Positions 1 through 8,769 are shown, counted from the stretch's first letter. The stretch is DNA of 34,795 nucleotides from an uncultured Bacillota bacterium (GCA_947165195.1 CAMUZJ010000003.1:1-34795), one strand, 5' to 3'. Program-made: numbers and translations. The notes: generated by a model from the sequence alone, not told the origin.

Positions 1-512
1 TGTTGATAATTTGTTTCTTGTGGCTGTTGATTACTAGGATTTTTATTTGTATTTTTATTAAAGATACCTTCTATCCATTCAAAAACTGGATCTTGCATTG
101 GTCTTGCTCCTAGATATTTACTTTCTCCAAATCCTAATATTGGATAGAATATAACAGGAAGGAGATAGTTTCCTATAGCAAATGTATCACTTTTTCCAAA
201 GCTTCTTGCTAGACTAACTGCTAAAATTACTCCAAAATAAATACTTGATGCTAACCATAATAATTGTCCAATTACTGGAATGGATGACAAAGCACTGCCA
301 ATAAATACGATAAGAATCCAATAAGGACTGATTCCAACTATTTTACATAATGTAATTGCATTATAGATTGGAACAATTGCTTTCCATCCCTCTTCCCCCG
401 CTTTTGTAAATATTTTCCATAATCCTATGATTAATAAAATTATAAGCGGTAACATAAATAACATTGACACAAAAAGACTTGCAAACAATAGTGTTAAAAA
501 TTCTTCTGTCAT
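1..512 (-). CDS. DUF5684-like small membrane protein (3' end beyond the window)
   Basis: Open frame of 170 codons that runs off the left edge without a stop. The ATG at 512-510 follows an AAGGAG site with good spacing. Residues 8-32 are strongly hydrophobic, followed by GWKAIVPIYN at 42-51 and CKIVGIS near 56-62. This matches the pattern of DUF5684-type membrane proteins (GW-x-A-x-x-P-x-Y-N then a K-x-x-G turn). Further hydrophobic stretches lie near 63-80, 82-102 and 111-128. The visible tail from about 150 is Asn/Gln/Pro rich and probably disordered. Function of the family is not known to me. It starts 11 bp after the YnbB-like gene ends, so it is the last visible gene of that operon. Family assignment is by motif memory only. 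Confidence 0.8.
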   Translation of the reverse strand, partial: MTEEFLTLLFASLFVSMLFMLPLIILLIIGLWKIFTKAGEEGWKAIVPIYNAITLCKIVGISPYWILIVFIGSALSSIPVIGQLLWLASSIYFGVILAVSLARSFGKSDTFAIGNYLLPVIFYPILGFGESKYLGARPMQDPVFEWIEGIFNKNTNKNPSNQQPQETNYQ

Positions 513-523
513 TTTTTTACTCC

Positions 524-1777
524 TTATTCATTTTCTAAAATTTTTTCTACGGCTTTCATTAAGCCAAGTTTTCCATATGGATAAGTAAGAGATCCTTGCA
601 TATATGCAATATATGGTTCTCTAATTGGTCCATCGCAAGATAATTCAATAGATGATCCTTGTGTAAAGGCACCAGCTGCCATAATTACTTTACTAGTATA
701 CCCTGGCATATCAGAGGCCTCTACGATAGCATTAGAATCAATTGGAGATGCTTCTTGAATTCCTCTTGTAAATTCTATTAGTTTTTCTGGATTTCTAAAT
801 ATAATGTTTTGAACAATATCTGCTCTTTCTTCATTATATTTAGGTTCCACATCATATCCTAATTTTTCTAATACTTTGCTGGTTAAAATAGCTGTTTTTA
901 AAGCACTAGCAACTACACTTGGTGCCATAAACAATCCTTGTAATATTTGTTTATTAATTCCTAAACTTGGTCCTACTTCTCTACCTTCTCCAGGAAGAGT
1001 TAATCTTTCTGCACATAATTCTACTAAGTCATGACGTCCTGCAATATAAGCACCATTAGGAGCAATACCACCTCCTAAATTTTTAATAAGAGAACCTACC
1101 ATAATATCAGCTCCTACTGCTACTGGTTCTACCTTACTAACAAATTCACAATAACAATTGTCTATCATAATAATGATATCATTATCTATCTCTTTTATAA
1201 AGCGAATTATCTTTTCTACTTTGTCAATTGTCAAACTTTTTCTGGTAGAGTAGCCTTTACTTCTCTGGATTTCTATTACTTTTACTTTATGTGTTGTAAT
1301 ATAGTCTTTTATTCTATCATAATCGAAGTCGTTATCTACTAAATCTATTTGATCATATATAACTCCAAAACTTTTTAAAGAAGATGCGTTTTCTACAATT
1401 CCTATGACTTCATCTAAAGTATCATATGGTTTTCCGCAAATACTTAACAAAACATCCCCTGGTCTTAAAAGTCCAAAGAAGCATACTGTTAAGGCATGAC
1501 TTCCAGAAATAAACTGACTTCTAACCAAAGCATCTTCACATCCAAAAATATCAGCAAATATTTTCTCAATTGTATCTCTTCCTAAATCATTATAGCCATA
1601 TCCAGTTGTTGCATTAAAATGTGCTTCACTTACTTGAAATTTATGAAAGCTACTTAATACTCTTAAACTATTATAATCACAAAGTTTATCTATTTGTTGA
1701 AACTGTTCTTGTAATTCTTTATCACATTCATTAATTAAATGAACTGTTTTTTCTGTTATTCCTAATTCTTCATACAT
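524..1777 (-). CDS. ynbB: YnbB-type PLP-dependent lyase (methionine gamma-lyase family / 'aluminum resistance' protein)
   Basis: About 417 residues from the ATG at 1777. The N-terminal pattern EAHFNATTGYGYNDLGRDT (51-69), followed by SQFISGSHA (87-95) and RPGD (105-108), is typical of the PF06838 family (B. subtilis YnbB), a fold-type I PLP enzyme related to cystathionine beta-lyases. D206 in MIDNCY should contact the pyridine ring, and K232 in SLIKNLGGG is the expected Schiff-base lysine. Length is normal for the family. An in-frame GTG at 1792 would add five residues, but it overlaps the GAGGG ribosome binding site that serves the ATG, so I prefer the ATG. The gene lies 14 bp downstream of the SDR gene in the same operon. 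The true substrate of this family is uncertain; the 'aluminum resistance' name is historical. Confidence 0.9.
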   Translation of the reverse strand: MYEELGITEKTVHLINECDKELQEQFQQIDKLCDYNSLRVLSSFHKFQVSEAHFNATTGYGYNDLGRDTIEKIFADIFGCEDALVRSQFISGSHALTVCFFGLLRPGDVLLSICGKPYDTLDEVIGIVENASSLKSFGVIYDQIDLVDNDFDYDRIKDYITTHKVKVIEIQRSKGYSTRKSLTIDKVEKIIRFIKEIDNDIIIMIDNCYCEFVSKVEPVAVGADIMVGSLIKNLGGGIAPNGAYIAGRHDLVELCAERLTLPGEGREVGPSLGINKQILQGLFMAPSVVASALKTAILTSKVLEKLGYDVEPKYNEERADIVQNIIFRNPEKLIEFTRGIQEASPIDSNAIVEASDMPGYTSKVIMAAGAFTQGSSIELSCDGPIREPYIAYMQGSLTYPYGKLGLMKAVEKILENE

Positions 1778-1791
1778 GAATAAAACCCTCA

Positions 1792-2532
1792 CTATTCATT
1801 AAATTTTCCACCATCGACACGAATAATAGAATCATTTACATAACTAGCTTTTGAACTAGCTAAAAAAACTACTACTCTAGCGATTTCTTCTACTTCTGCA
1901 AATCTATGCAAAAGGATTTTCTTATTATATTCCTCTACTTGTTCCATTGTCAAATCTTTATTCATATCTGTCTTAACCCATCCAGGGCATACACAATTTA
2001 CTTGGATATAAGGAGCAAATTCTCTTGCTAGATTGTGTGTTAGAGAAATAACTCCTGCTTTAGAGGCATCATAATCACAGCTTTCCGGATAATACGTATC
2101 AATGGCATTTGTTGAGGAAATGTTGATAATTTTTCCTTTTTTTAATTCTTTCATAATACGTCCTACATATTTACTACATAAATAAGTTCCTATTAAATTA
2201 ACATCTAATATTCGTCTAAAATCATTCACTGTTTTATCCATTAATAAGGAATCTTTACATATGCTTGCATTATTTACTAATATATCTATTCCCCCGAAAG
2301 CATCACATACATCATTTACCATTTTTTCTACTTCTTCTTCATTAGAAATATCGCATTGCACTACCATTACAGATACATTATATGTATTTGAAATATATTT
2401 TTGAAACTCAATTGCCTCTTCTTCATGATGACAGTAAGTAATAACAACATCTAAGCCACATTTAGCAAATTCTTCAATAATTGCTTTTCCGATACCTCTA
2501 TTACTCCCTGTTACTAGTGCTACTTTTTTCAT
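1792..2532 (-). CDS. Short-chain dehydrogenase/reductase, FabG-like
   Basis: 246 residues, standard for classical SDRs. The NAD(P)-binding motif TGSNRGIG is at 8-15, the NNAS structural motif at 87-90, the catalytic Asn at 112, Ser at 139/140 in NISS, and the YDASK pair Y154/K158. The C-terminal region has CPGWVKTDM and ends with VDGG, as in 3-oxoacyl-ACP reductases. It could reduce 3-oxoacyl-ACP (FabG) or another carbonyl substrate. No other fatty-acid synthesis gene is nearby, so I give no gene symbol. It sits between the thioredoxin-like gene (14 bp upstream) and the YnbB gene. Confidence 0.9.
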   Translation of the reverse strand: MKKVALVTGSNRGIGKAIIEEFAKCGLDVVITYCHHEEEAIEFQKYISNTYNVSVMVVQCDISNEEEVEKMVNDVCDAFGGIDILVNNASICKDSLLMDKTVNDFRRILDVNLIGTYLCSKYVGRIMKELKKGKIINISSTNAIDTYYPESCDYDASKAGVISLTHNLAREFAPYIQVNCVCPGWVKTDMNKDLTMEQVEEYNKKILLHRFAEVEEIARVVVFLASSKASYVNDSIIRVDGGKFNE

Positions 2533-2546
2533 ATATTTCCTTCTTT

Positions 2547-2972
2547 CTATTTTGCTAATTTATAATAATCTATGAAGTTTTGTAATTCTTCTAAATCATT
2601 TATATTAAATAAGTTAGAATACATTTTTCCTTTTTGAAAATATAAAATACCAGACTCAATCTCATCTGTACTAGTAATATTATATTCTTTATATAAGTCA
2701 TCTGCTGTACTACTTTTACTATTTATTTTTTGATAATCTGTACTATTCTTATTTAAAATAGACTCTATTTCTTTACAATTTTTACAGTCTTTCGAATAAA
2801 GATAAATGACATAAGTATTATTTTTGGATATATCATTTTGAACATTTTTAGTAAAACCATACATTCTATAGATTATCACTATCATTAATAAGCTAAATAC
2901 TATTGCTAAAAAAAGTCCTAATAGAAATCTATTTCTATATTTTTTATATTCTGGATCTTTATTTCCTTTCAT
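2547..2972 (-). CDS. Membrane-anchored thioredoxin-like protein
   Basis: 141 residues. A charged N-terminus (residues 1-15) precedes one transmembrane helix at about 16-36. The remainder looks like a compact thioredoxin fold: YVIYLYSKDCKNCKEIES has a CxxC pair at C63 and C66 directly after a beta strand, as in thioredoxins and bacteriocin-transport accessory proteins. The domain probably faces outside (positively charged N-terminus inside). The ATG at 2972 follows an AAAGGGG site. First gene of the operon running to the left window edge, with a promoter just upstream. Whether it oxidises, reduces or only scaffolds is not visible. Confidence 0.75.
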   Translation of the reverse strand: MKGNKDPEYKKYRNRFLLGLFLAIVFSLLMIVIIYRMYGFTKNVQNDISKNNTYVIYLYSKDCKNCKEIESILNKNSTDYQKINSKSSTADDLYKEYNITSTDEIESGILYFQKGKMYSNLFNINDLEELQNFIDYYKLAK

Positions 2973-3009
2973 AGGATAAATCCCCTTTCTGCTAACTTAC
3001 TTTTATTCT

Positions 3010-3015
3010 ATTGTA
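3010..3015 (-). promoter_or_regulatory. Putative sigma-A promoter (-10) for the operon starting at 2972
   Basis: TACAAT on the minus strand preceded by TGA (extended -10), about 38 bp upstream of the ATG at 2972. The -35 region is poor. It is the only good -10 between the two divergent genes on this strand. Confidence 0.45.
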
Positions 3016-3085
3016 TCATATATTAAAATATTTTAAAGTTTTAATAATAATATTAGAAAAAATATAAATACTATTATTGTAGTTA

Positions 3086-3114
3086 TTGCCTAGTTAAAAA
3101 TTTTATTATAAAAT
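3086..3114 (+). promoter_or_regulatory. Putative sigma-A promoter for the C26 amidotransferase gene
   Basis: TTGCCT at 3086-3091, 17 bp spacer, TAAAAT at 3109-3114. The start codon with its GGAGGAG site follows about 22 bp later. Confidence 0.4.
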
Positions 3115-3136
3115 AGTAAAAAATGGAGGAGTTAAT

Positions 3137-3844
3137 ATGCCGGTTATTGGAATACCAGTCAGATATGATTATAGTAAGGATGAAGAAAAGTCTATTTTAT
3201 ATATTTATGAATCTGTTAGAAGAAGTATTCAACAAGCAGGGGGAGATATTTTTTTATTACTGCCCATTCAAAATATTGATTATATGAAGGTAAAAAATAG
3301 TGACTTTCCACCTTTTTCTAGGAAAGAAAAGGAGAAGATACATTCTATGTTAGATAGGTGTGATGGACTTTTTTTACCAGGGGGAATTAAGTTTACACCA
3401 TTTGATAGATACATTTTAGATTATGCTATTAAAAAGGATATTCCTACTTTAGGAGTTTGTTTAAGTATGCAAATGATGTGTTGCTATAAGAAAAAGATTT
3501 TTCTTAAGGAGATTAGTTCGACAATTAATCACCATCAAGCGGATGAAGATTATGTTCATTCTATAAAGATTGATAAGACTTCTAAATTATTTGAAATAGT
3601 TGGAAAAGAGGAGATAATTGTCAATAGTAATCATAAATATGAAGGAGGAGAAAATCCTATTTATAAGATAACTGCTAAAGCTCCTGATGGAGTAATTGAA
3701 GCCATTGAACATCCTAATTGTACTTTTCATATAGGATTACAATGGCATCCTGAAAAAACTTATTTTACGGATACATATTCTAAAGCAATTATTGATCGAT
3801 TAATTGAGGAAGCAAATAAATATGCTACTAGAAAAAGAAAATAG
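3137..3844 (+). CDS. Gamma-glutamyl-gamma-aminobutyrate hydrolase family protein (peptidase C26, class I amidotransferase fold)
   Basis: 235 residues, as expected for PuuD-like hydrolases. MPVIGIPVRY opens the fold; LFLPGG at 78-83 forms the oxyanion region. The nucleophile elbow is GVCLSMQ with C108, and the other triad members are H204 and E206 in GLQWHPEK. NHHQ at 131-134 is also typical of C26 proteins. The family removes gamma-linked glutamyl groups, for example from gamma-Glu-GABA or gamma-glutamyl peptides; the substrate here is unknown. The usual glycine before the Cys is present, but LGVCLSMQ replaces the common GICRGxQ, so specificity may differ. A GGAGGAG site lies 6 bp before the ATG. 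Monocistronic, transcribed against the following gene. Confidence 0.9.
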   Translation: MPVIGIPVRYDYSKDEEKSILYIYESVRRSIQQAGGDIFLLLPIQNIDYMKVKNSDFPPFSRKEKEKIHSMLDRCDGLFLPGGIKFTPFDRYILDYAIKKDIPTLGVCLSMQMMCCYKKKIFLKEISSTINHHQADEDYVHSIKIDKTSKLFEIVGKEEIIVNSNHKYEGGENPIYKITAKAPDGVIEAIEHPNCTFHIGLQWHPEKTYFTDTYSKAIIDRLIEEANKYATRKRK

Positions 3845-3863
3845 ATAGTTTCAAGCTATCTAT
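3841..3863. terminator. Shared bidirectional terminator overlapping two stop codons
   Basis: A perfect 8-bp stem (ATAGATAG / CTATCTAT) with a 7-nt loop. TATTTTT follows on the plus side and an A-rich run (U-rich RNA) on the minus side. The left arm contains the TAG of the plus gene, and the right arm ends at the TAA of the minus gene (3865-3863). Confidence 0.75.
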
Positions 3864-4360
3864 TATTTTTCTCTAGAAAAATCTATTGTTCTTTTTGTTT
3901 TTTGTTTATTATGGGAATTACTATTTCTTTGTTTTCTAGCTTGAGCTTCTCTACTTTTTTGTTTACGAATGGCTTTTTCTAAAATATTACATATTCTTTG
4001 TTCCTCTTCTGTTTTTACTTTTTTACCATTTAATCCCATTTCTATTTCTAGTCCTAAAATATCTGTCCAATCTTTGGTTGCTAGATATTGTTCCTGACAC
4101 CCCATCTCTAAAGATCTGTTAAATATTTCTATATTTCTTCTAGAAATTACTCTATTAGCTTGTTCTATTTTATAACTAAGTTCTTGATTATTTTGTGATG
4201 CATAATATTGAAGAGATTGTCTAACTATGAATGGAAATTCTAAAATTCTCTCAGCTATTTGATTTTGATTTGCAGCTTTTAAATTAAGCATTTCTACAAT
4301 ATTTTTTATATTATTTTGCATTTTTTCACTTTTATAAATTTCTTCTAGTTCTTTTTTCAT
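3863..4360 (-). CDS. Hypothetical protein, helical with basic C-terminal tail
   Basis: 165 residues that I do not recognise. The sequence is mostly predicted alpha-helical, with a Gln/Asn-rich N-terminal half. It contains WTDILGLEIEMGLNGKKV near 100-115, then an Arg/Lys/Gln/Asn-rich tail from about residue 130 (KAIRKQKSREAQARKQR) that is likely disordered and could bind nucleic acid. No signal peptide or transmembrane segment. The ATG follows a GGGAGTG site at good spacing. It lies just downstream of the ileS terminator and has its own likely extended -10 element (TGGTAAAAT, 4383-4390). Bona fide gene by codon use and RBS; function unknown. Confidence 0.7.
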   Translation of the reverse strand: MKKELEEIYKSEKMQNNIKNIVEMLNLKAANQNQIAERILEFPFIVRQSLQYYASQNNQELSYKIEQANRVISRRNIEIFNRSLEMGCQEQYLATKDWTDILGLEIEMGLNGKKVKTEEEQRICNILEKAIRKQKSREAQARKQRNSNSHNKQKTKRTIDFSREK

Positions 4361-4407
4361 TTATGTCACTCCCTGAAGCAGTATTTTACCACATCTAATG
4401 AAAAATA

Positions 4408-4445
4408 AAAAGCCTAATTTCTTAAGATTTGAAATTAGACTTTTT
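4408..4445 (-). terminator. Rho-independent terminator of ileS
   Basis: Minus-strand RNA forms a 12-bp stem (AAGTCTAATTTC / GAAATTAGGCTT with one U-G wobble), then TTTTTATTTTT. On the plus strand the same position is a C-A mismatch, so the hairpin is specific to the minus strand. Confidence 0.85.
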
Positions 4446-4450
4446 TTGTT

Positions 4451-7400
4451 TTATATTCTTTCTACTTTTATAACAACTTTTTCATCATTTAATTCTTCAA
4501 TTGGCTCATCACTAGTAACTATTAATTCATCTCCTAATACTTCACCCATTACATAATCTTTGTATTTTTCAATCATCTTCTTAACATTATCAGTACCATT
4601 ATAGAATACTTTAATATGATTCGTAATTTCAAAGTCAGATTCTTTACGAAGAGCTTGTACTTTACGAACAAATTCACGGGCAAGTCCTTCTAAGATTAAA
4701 TCTTCTGTCAAAGTAGTATCAATTACTACACAATTTTTTTCATTTACAACGGATGCATATCCATCTTTTTGTTGTAGAGTAATAATTACTGTATCTTCTG
4801 TTAAGGTAAATTCTTCTCCTTCTAGAGAGATTGTTTTTCCACCATTTCGAATTTCCTCTACTTCTTTAGAACCATAATTTTTCATAACATCTTGAAGTAA
4901 TTTTATCTTTTGTCCTAATACTTTTCCTAATTCTTTAAAGTTAGGTTTTACAGTATAATCAAGATACTCACTCATATCTTTTTTATATTCAATATTTTTA
5001 ACATTCAATTCTTCTTTGATAACACTATCTAAATTACCAATTATTTCTTTATCAGATTCTGGTAATATTAAGTTACTAATAGGTTGACGTACTTTGATAT
5101 TTACTTCTTCTCTAGCAAATCTACCTAAAGAACAAATATCTCTTACTAAGTCCATTTTTTCTTCTACTTCTTCATCTATTAATTTCTCATCATATACTGG
5201 ATACGTTTTTAAATGTACAGATTCTTCGCCAGTTAATTTTTGATAGATTTCTTCTGTAATAAATGGAGTAAGTGGAGCACATAATCTACATAAGGTTTCT
5301 AATACTTCATAGGTAGTTAAATATACTGCTTTTTTAGATTCTGTTAGTTCTGAGTCCCAGAATCTTCTTCTATTACTTCTAATATACCAGTTAGATAAAT
5401 CATCATTTAAGAATGGAATAATATATTTCGTTGCTTTATTTAAGTCATACTCTTCCATAGCAGTACCAACATTTTTAATAAGCTTATTTAATTTTGATAA
5501 TAGCCATCTATCAATTAATTCTCTTTTTTCTACTGGTATATTATCCCCCCTTGGATCGATATGGTCAGCATTGGCATACATTTCAAAGAAGGAATATGCA
5601 TTTTTTAAAGTTGAAATATATTTTGAATATACTTCTTTTACTCCTACCTCATCAAATCGAAGTGGTGTCCATACAGGAGAAGTATATAACATATAAAATC
5701 TAATTGTATCTGCTCCGTATTGTGTCATAATCTCTATTGGATTAATAATATTACCAACAGATTTAGACATTTTCTTACCGTGAGCATCTAGCATCATGTC
5801 ATTTACTACTACATTTTTAAAGCTTGCTTTTCCACTGATTAGGGTAGAGATTACAAGAAGTACATAGAACCATCCTCTTGTTTGATCGACACCTTCTGCA
5901 ATAAAATCAGCTGGAAATTGATTTTCAAATAGCTCTTTATTTTCAAATGGATAATGATACTGTGCATATGGCATAGCACCTGAGTCAAACCATACATCCA
6001 TAACATCTAATACTCTTGACATCGTATTACCACATTTAGGACAATGAATATGAATATTATCTACATATGGTCTATGTAATTCCAAATTATCATCTATTTT
6101 TTCAATTGCTTTTTCTTTTAATTCTGCAACAGATCCAATTGTCTCAAAATGACCACAGTCACAAGTCCAAATTGGTAGAGGGCATCCCCAATATCTATTT
6201 CTAGAAATTCCCCAATCAATCATATTTTCAAGCCAATTGGCAAATCTTTTTTCTCCTACATAATCTGGATGCCAATGAATTTTTTTATTTTCTTCTATTA
6301 TCTTTTCTTTATAGGCAGTATTATGTAAGTACCATGCAGGTTTTGCGTAATAGATTAATGGTTGTTTACATCTCCAACAGTGTGGATAATCATGTGTTAT
6401 TTTTACTTTTTTAAATAACTTATCTTCGCTATGTAGATATTTTATAATATCAATTTCTAGTTCTTGTTCTGTTACTAATCTACCTGTCCATGGACCTTCT
6501 GTATAGCATCCATCTTTTCCTACTGGGTTAACAAAAGTGATACCATTTGCTTTACAAACACGATTATCATCTTCACCAAATGCTGGAGCCATATGAACAA
6601 TCCCTGTACCATCACTGGCAGTTACATAATTATCGGCAAGGATTTCAAATGCTTTTCCTTCGACTTTAATAAAAGGCATTAGTTGTTCATATTGTTTACC
6701 AACTAAATCTTTTCCTTTATAGGTTTCTAATACTTCGTATTCTTCTCCTAGTACTTGATTTGCTAAAGTTTGAGCCACTATAAAGTGATACCCTTTACTA
6801 GCTGCTTTTACATAGGTTAAATCAGGATTGACACATAAAGCAACATTAGCAATTAGTGTCCAAGGGGTAGTTGTCCAAACAAGTACATACGTATCTTCTT
6901 CTTTTAATTTAAATGGGACAATAACTGTATTTACAGAAACTTCTTTATATCCTTGTGCCACTTCAAATGATGAAAGTTCTGTACCACATCGATAACAATA
7001 TGGTAATACTTTATTACTGTGATAAATTAGTCCTTTTTTATTTAATTGATCAATAATCCACCATTCTGTTTCAATATATTCATTACTACAAGTAACATAT
7101 GGATTATCACTATCAATAAATTGTCCCATCATATCGGTAACTTTTCTTACTTCATCGATATTGGTTGCTGTTTCATTTTTACATTCACGACAGAAATTTT
7201 CAACTCCTAATTTTTCAATATCTGCTTTTGATTTAAATCCAAGTTTTTTTTCGACATTAACCTCTATTGGTAATCCATGAGTATCAAGACCGATTTTTCT
7301 TAAGACACGGTATCCTTGCATCGTTTTATATTTACAAAAACTATCTTTTATAGTTTTAGCAAATACATGATGAATTCCAGGTTTTGCATTTGCATAAATT

Positions 7401-7540
7401 GGTCCATCATAGAAAACAAAGTCTTCTCCATCTTTTCTTGTTTCGATACTTCTTTTTAATATATCAATCTTTTTCCAATAATCTGTGTATTTTTTTTCTA
7501 CTTCAGAAACTGTTCCTTTCTCTAATTTTTGAAATTCCAT
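4451..7540 (-). CDS. ileS: Isoleucyl-tRNA synthetase, type 2 (IleRS2) with a GIHH signature
   Basis: 1029 residues, full length. It charges tRNA-Ile with isoleucine in the cytoplasm. N-terminal FVFYDGPIYANAKPG and LDTHGLPIE, together with the length, place it with the eukaryote-like type 2 enzymes. The class I signature normally read as HxGH is G55-I56-H57-H58. The second signature KMSKS is intact at 590-594. A CP1 editing domain is present between roughly 190 and 400, with TTTPWTLIANVAL at its start. Cys pairs in CWRC, CDCG and CPKC may bind zinc. The C-terminal anticodon-binding region follows residue ~640. An AAGGAGGG site precedes the ATG. It is the second gene of a T-box controlled operon, 13 bp after the exchanger gene. 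Type 2 enzymes, and those with the GxHH variant especially, are associated with mupirocin resistance; that is inferred here, not shown. Confidence 0.97.
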   Translation of the reverse strand: MEFQKLEKGTVSEVEKKYTDYWKKIDILKRSIETRKDGEDFVFYDGPIYANAKPGIHHVFAKTIKDSFCKYKTMQGYRVLRKIGLDTHGLPIEVNVEKKLGFKSKADIEKLGVENFCRECKNETATNIDEVRKVTDMMGQFIDSDNPYVTCSNEYIETEWWIIDQLNKKGLIYHSNKVLPYCYRCGTELSSFEVAQGYKEVSVNTVIVPFKLKEEDTYVLVWTTTPWTLIANVALCVNPDLTYVKAASKGYHFIVAQTLANQVLGEEYEVLETYKGKDLVGKQYEQLMPFIKVEGKAFEILADNYVTASDGTGIVHMAPAFGEDDNRVCKANGITFVNPVGKDGCYTEGPWTGRLVTEQELEIDIIKYLHSEDKLFKKVKITHDYPHCWRCKQPLIYYAKPAWYLHNTAYKEKIIEENKKIHWHPDYVGEKRFANWLENMIDWGISRNRYWGCPLPIWTCDCGHFETIGSVAELKEKAIEKIDDNLELHRPYVDNIHIHCPKCGNTMSRVLDVMDVWFDSGAMPYAQYHYPFENKELFENQFPADFIAEGVDQTRGWFYVLLVISTLISGKASFKNVVVNDMMLDAHGKKMSKSVGNIINPIEIMTQYGADTIRFYMLYTSPVWTPLRFDEVGVKEVYSKYISTLKNAYSFFEMYANADHIDPRGDNIPVEKRELIDRWLLSKLNKLIKNVGTAMEEYDLNKATKYIIPFLNDDLSNWYIRSNRRRFWDSELTESKKAVYLTTYEVLETLCRLCAPLTPFITEEIYQKLTGEESVHLKTYPVYDEKLIDEEVEEKMDLVRDICSLGRFAREEVNIKVRQPISNLILPESDKEIIGNLDSVIKEELNVKNIEYKKDMSEYLDYTVKPNFKELGKVLGQKIKLLQDVMKNYGSKEVEEIRNGGKTISLEGEEFTLTEDTVIITLQQKDGYASVVNEKNCVVIDTTLTEDLILEGLAREFVRKVQALRKESDFEITNHIKVFYNGTDNVKKMIEKYKDYVMGEVLGDELIVTSDEPIEELNDEKVVIKVERI

Positions 7541-7553
7541 ATAAACCCTCCTT

Positions 7554-8504
7554 CTAACTGAATATTACATAGCTATAATATATCGCAAATATTGCTAAAA
7601 ATATAATTCCATGTGTTTTATTCAACTTATAATTTCTAAATGAGAATACAAATAATAAGATAGATGCTAATAACATAACAGCTAAGTCTATGTAACTGAA
7701 GGCAATTCTTCCAATTCCACCAAATAATGCGACTGGAAGCGCTACTACTAAACCAATGTTGAAGATATTACTTCCCACTACATTTCCGATTGCTATATCA
7801 TATTCTCCTTTACGAGTTGCTGCAACAGATGTAACTAACTCTGGTAAACTTGTACCTAAAGCAATGATAGTTAAACTGATCATTCTTTGACTTACTCCAA
7901 AGAATCTAGCGATTTCTGATGCTGAGTCTACTACAAAGTTACTTCCTAAGACAATACCAACTAGTCCTAATACTGTATAGATAGCAGCTTTCGACATAGG
8001 CATTATTTCACTATCTTCCTCTTCTTCTGTTGTTTTATTTCTCATCATGGTAAATAAATAATATAAATATACTAAGAAGAAAAGCATTAGTACAATACCA
8101 TCTCCTCTAGTAAACATATTAGGTGCTTTATCGTATAAGCCATCTGTTAATAATACAGCAAATAAAGCAGTTATTAACATAGTAATTGGTAATTCTTTTT
8201 TAACAGTTGCATTTTTTACATTTAAAGTATGTACTACAGCTGAACAACCTAATATTAATAAAATATTTAAGATATTACTACCAATAACGTTTCCAAGGAC
8301 CATATCTCCATTATGAGATAGTAAAGATTTTATACTTACAGCAAACTCTGGAGCAGATGTACCAAAGGCTACTATTGTAAGACCTATTAGCATTTTGGAT
8401 ACTTTGAAGTTAGCAGCTACACTACTAGCACCATCTACAAAAATATCGGCACCTTTAATTAATATGACAAAACCAACAATTAATAAAATAACACTTATAA
8501 TCAT
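7554..8504 (-). CDS. CaCA-family Na+(or H+)/Ca2+ exchanger, YrbG-like
   Basis: 316 residues in two homologous halves, each with the alpha-repeat motifs of K+-dependent Na+/Ca2+ exchangers: FGTSAPEFAVS and GNVIGSNILNI in the first half, LGTSLPELVTS and GNVVGSNIFNIG in the second. About ten hydrophobic helices with an acidic loop (TTEEEEDSE) in the middle. The two Glu residues in the SAPE/SLPE motifs are the expected cation ligands. The start is the ATG at 8504, preceded by AAGGAGGAATATT. A longer in-frame opening to 8591 is rejected because it lies inside the T-box terminator. First gene of the Ile T-box operon, ileS being second. Transported ion is inferred from family only. Confidence 0.92.
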   Translation of the reverse strand: MIISVILLIVGFVILIKGADIFVDGASSVAANFKVSKMLIGLTIVAFGTSAPEFAVSIKSLLSHNGDMVLGNVIGSNILNILLILGCSAVVHTLNVKNATVKKELPITMLITALFAVLLTDGLYDKAPNMFTRGDGIVLMLFFLVYLYYLFTMMRNKTTEEEEDSEIMPMSKAAIYTVLGLVGIVLGSNFVVDSASEIARFFGVSQRMISLTIIALGTSLPELVTSVAATRKGEYDIAIGNVVGSNIFNIGLVVALPVALFGGIGRIAFSYIDLAVMLLASILLFVFSFRNYKLNKTHGIIFLAIFAIYYSYVIFS

Positions 8505-8524
8505 AATATTCCTCCTTATTATTT

Positions 8525-8763
8525 TTTTATGAATAAAACAAAAAAAAGGTAATATCCAAAGGACAGAAACAGACAGTTCCTGTGGTACCACCTTACTTTA
8601 TAAGAACAAAGTTCTTACCTCTATACTATAACGCGTAACCGTATTTATCTTATCCATAAATCGCAACTTGGAAGTGATCTAAATATTTCTTCATAACTTA
8701 TTTTCACCAACCATAAGTTCTCTACGTAATCCAAAATATTCCGTCTTCCGCACTTGCTTTACA
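8525..8763 (-). ncRNA. T-box riboswitch leader, isoleucine-specific
   Basis: Minus-strand leader ending 20 bp before the exchanger ATG. The T-box core AGGTGGTACCACAGG lies at about 8593-8579. It can form the antiterminator or, with GGATATTACC, a long terminator stem followed by eight T (8536-8529). Stem I begins GGAAG (around 8741-8737), closes with CTTCC (8674-8670), and carries the paired AATATTT / AAATATT helix. The internal loop contains ATC at 8678-8676 followed by A, the usual specifier layout; ATC is an isoleucine codon and ileS is in the operon. Uncharged tRNA-Ile(GAU) should pair here and permit read-through. A tRNA-Ile(GAU) gene is present at 29110-29186. Confidence 0.93.
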
Positions 8764-8769
8764 GTGACT

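Noticed and set aside
1790..1792. GTG start for the YnbB-like gene
   Set aside because: The GTG is part of the ribosome binding site for the ATG at 1777 and overlaps the upstream stop.
8505..8591. N-terminal extension of the exchanger gene by 29 codons
   Set aside because: It lies within the T-box terminator, and the ATG at 8504 has a perfect ribosome binding site.
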